This document shows, one piece after another, positions 63,401 through 64,000 of a stretch of 64,000 bases of DNA. The notes under the pieces are model-generated. The model saw nothing but the letters and a program-made list of their open reading frames with translations, had not been told where the DNA came from and did not search any database. Source of the DNA: Medicago truncatula (Eukaryota; Streptophyta; Magnoliopsida; Fabales; Fabaceae). The DNA lies in the NCBI RefSeq assembly GCF_003473485.1, contig NC_053045.1, positions 35,252,494 through 35,316,493 on the forward strand. The letters run 5' to 3'. The position numbers and the translations under genes were made by a program. The number at the start of each line of letters is the position of its first letter. The first letter of the stretch is position 1.

Positions 63401-63593
63401 CTTGAGAAGAAGATGAAGTTTTTCCTCTCTTTGCAAACCCCAACAAGATTTGGCGAAGAAAGTTGAGGTTGGGAATGGGAATGGAAACGATGATAATAGG
63501 CAATGTAGCAGCGATCCAAGACAACCTCAGCAATGAAACAAGAAGTGTCTTCATTATTTGATGTTGATCATTCGACAAAAAAGACAAGTTCAT
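60451..63593 (-). CDS. Polyprenol reductase (SRD5A3-type steroid 5-alpha-reductase family)
   Basis: Six minus-strand exons, 63402-63593, 62357-62694, 61322-61556, 60822-60917, 60659-60730 and 60451-60555, give 345 residues from the first ATG. A second in-frame ATG at 63554 would give 332 residues and better fits the usual N-terminus. The enzyme reduces polyprenol to dolichol in the endoplasmic reticulum with NADPH, supplying the lipid carrier for N-glycosylation. Several hydrophobic spans are seen (e.g. [31 protein letters not shown]). [14 protein letters not shown] and the C-terminal [15 protein letters not shown] (273-287), then [13 protein letters not shown], are the family's conserved reductase signature. 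It corresponds to Arabidopsis PPRD1/PPRD2 (from memory). Intron 1 contains a retroelement relic. Confidence 0.92.
62807..63185 (-). pseudogene. RTE-type LINE 3'-end relic in polyprenol reductase intron 1
   Basis: The minus strand decodes, with stops and frame slips, to RLRWFESYREK-like, [15 protein letters not shown], [14 protein letters not shown] and finally [14 protein letters not shown]. This is the well-known C-terminal end of RTE-clade reverse transcriptase proteins in plants. The 3' end is a (TTG)n run (plus strand ACAACAACAACAAAG at about 62810-62824) typical of these elements. The element is heavily 5'-truncated and dead. It is transcribed with the host intron in the same direction. 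Confidence 0.75.
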
Positions 63594-64000
63594 AGTAATA
63601 TGTGAGGATATGATACGAGGAGTGGTACTTGGGAGAGTGAATGAAGAGGTTAAGAATCTGATTTCATTCTCATCAGAAAGAGACGTGTGGTGTGATGGAT
63701 GTGGATCCTCTCTGATTATTCTACCTCTTGTTCACTCTATAGCATTGAATATGTACCATTTGATTAATCTTATGATTGGGAGACTGCGAAAAGTAAGGAC
63801 GTGTATTTGGGGATAAAGCGGTGGAGGTGGAGAAACTCCAGGGACGACGTCAGTGCATATCTTGACGGCGGCACTCGGAACTCCGGCAACGTCAAGCAAG
63901 GCAGTGACTTGCAGGACTGCGATGGTGGGTGGAAGCAGAACGACGGCGAGTGCTGATTTGGGACTCGTTGTGATTTATTCTCCAAAGAAATTAATAAGGA
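63594..64000. other. Polyprenol reductase upstream region and a GC-rich window edge
   Basis: Up to about 63,800 this is probably promoter and leader. From 63,815 to 63,960 the sequence becomes markedly GC-rich and is open in more than one frame (for example minus-strand 63770-63985). This may be the edge of another gene that continues past the window. No family is recognised. Confidence 0.3.

Overview
The window is about 64 kb of AT-rich plant nuclear DNA. Genes are interrupted by introns with GT/AG borders, and long gene-poor stretches hold decayed transposable elements. Several repeats point to a legume. There are tRNA-derived SINEs with the 'tagctcagttggcaggaacaatgcat' type of head (read here in two pieces), MULE-type miniature elements ending in GGGTTAAATA, and LINE relics of a type common in Medicago and Trifolium. 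This assignment is inference from family resemblance, not from a database search. I saw no bacterial genes, no CRISPR array, no rRNA and no intact tRNA gene.

Seven protein-coding genes could be reconstructed by joining exons. All are in frame from ATG to stop and close to the usual length of their families. In order they are: a kinesin-7 family motor (+, 2754-8050, 14 exons, 874 aa); arginine decarboxylase (+, 34182-36374, one exon, 730 aa); a polyol/monosaccharide transporter (+, 42747-44828, 3 exons, 520 aa); the plastid epimerase-like protein GC1/SDR39U1 (-, 45834-50576, 13 exons, 350 aa); the V-ATPase proteolipid subunit c (-, 53673-55389, 3 exons, 164 aa); an aldo-keto reductase (+, 56218-59029, 6 exons, 309 aa); and a polyprenol reductase (-, 60451-63593, 6 exons, 345 aa or 332 aa depending on the start).

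Layout: 1-8 kb is the kinesin gene and its promoter. From 8 to 33 kb there is no host gene, only LINE and RNase H relics, SINEs, MULE-like elements and foldback elements. From 33 to 36.4 kb lies arginine decarboxylase, with a long 5' leader that ends in a GC-rich hairpin. From 36.4 to 42.7 kb nothing is coding. From 42.7 to 63.6 kb there is a gene-dense segment of five genes with small elements in their introns.

The seven genes do not form one pathway, since plant genes are not in operons. Their neighbourhood still carries information. From memory of Arabidopsis locus numbers, ADC, VHA-c and polyprenol reductase are near neighbours in one Arabidopsis segment, while the kinesin, GC1 and the aldo-keto reductase are near neighbours in another. 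Here the two sets are interleaved.

The most interesting items are the ADC leader hairpin (a likely translational control element), a 3.44-kb element with a perfect 9-bp target duplication that carries about 182-bp tandem repeats, a second 469-bp element with a perfect 9-bp target duplication, a GC-AG intron in the transporter, and an RTE-type LINE relic flanked by unusually long direct repeats in the polyprenol reductase gene. I did not find a clearly new biological system.
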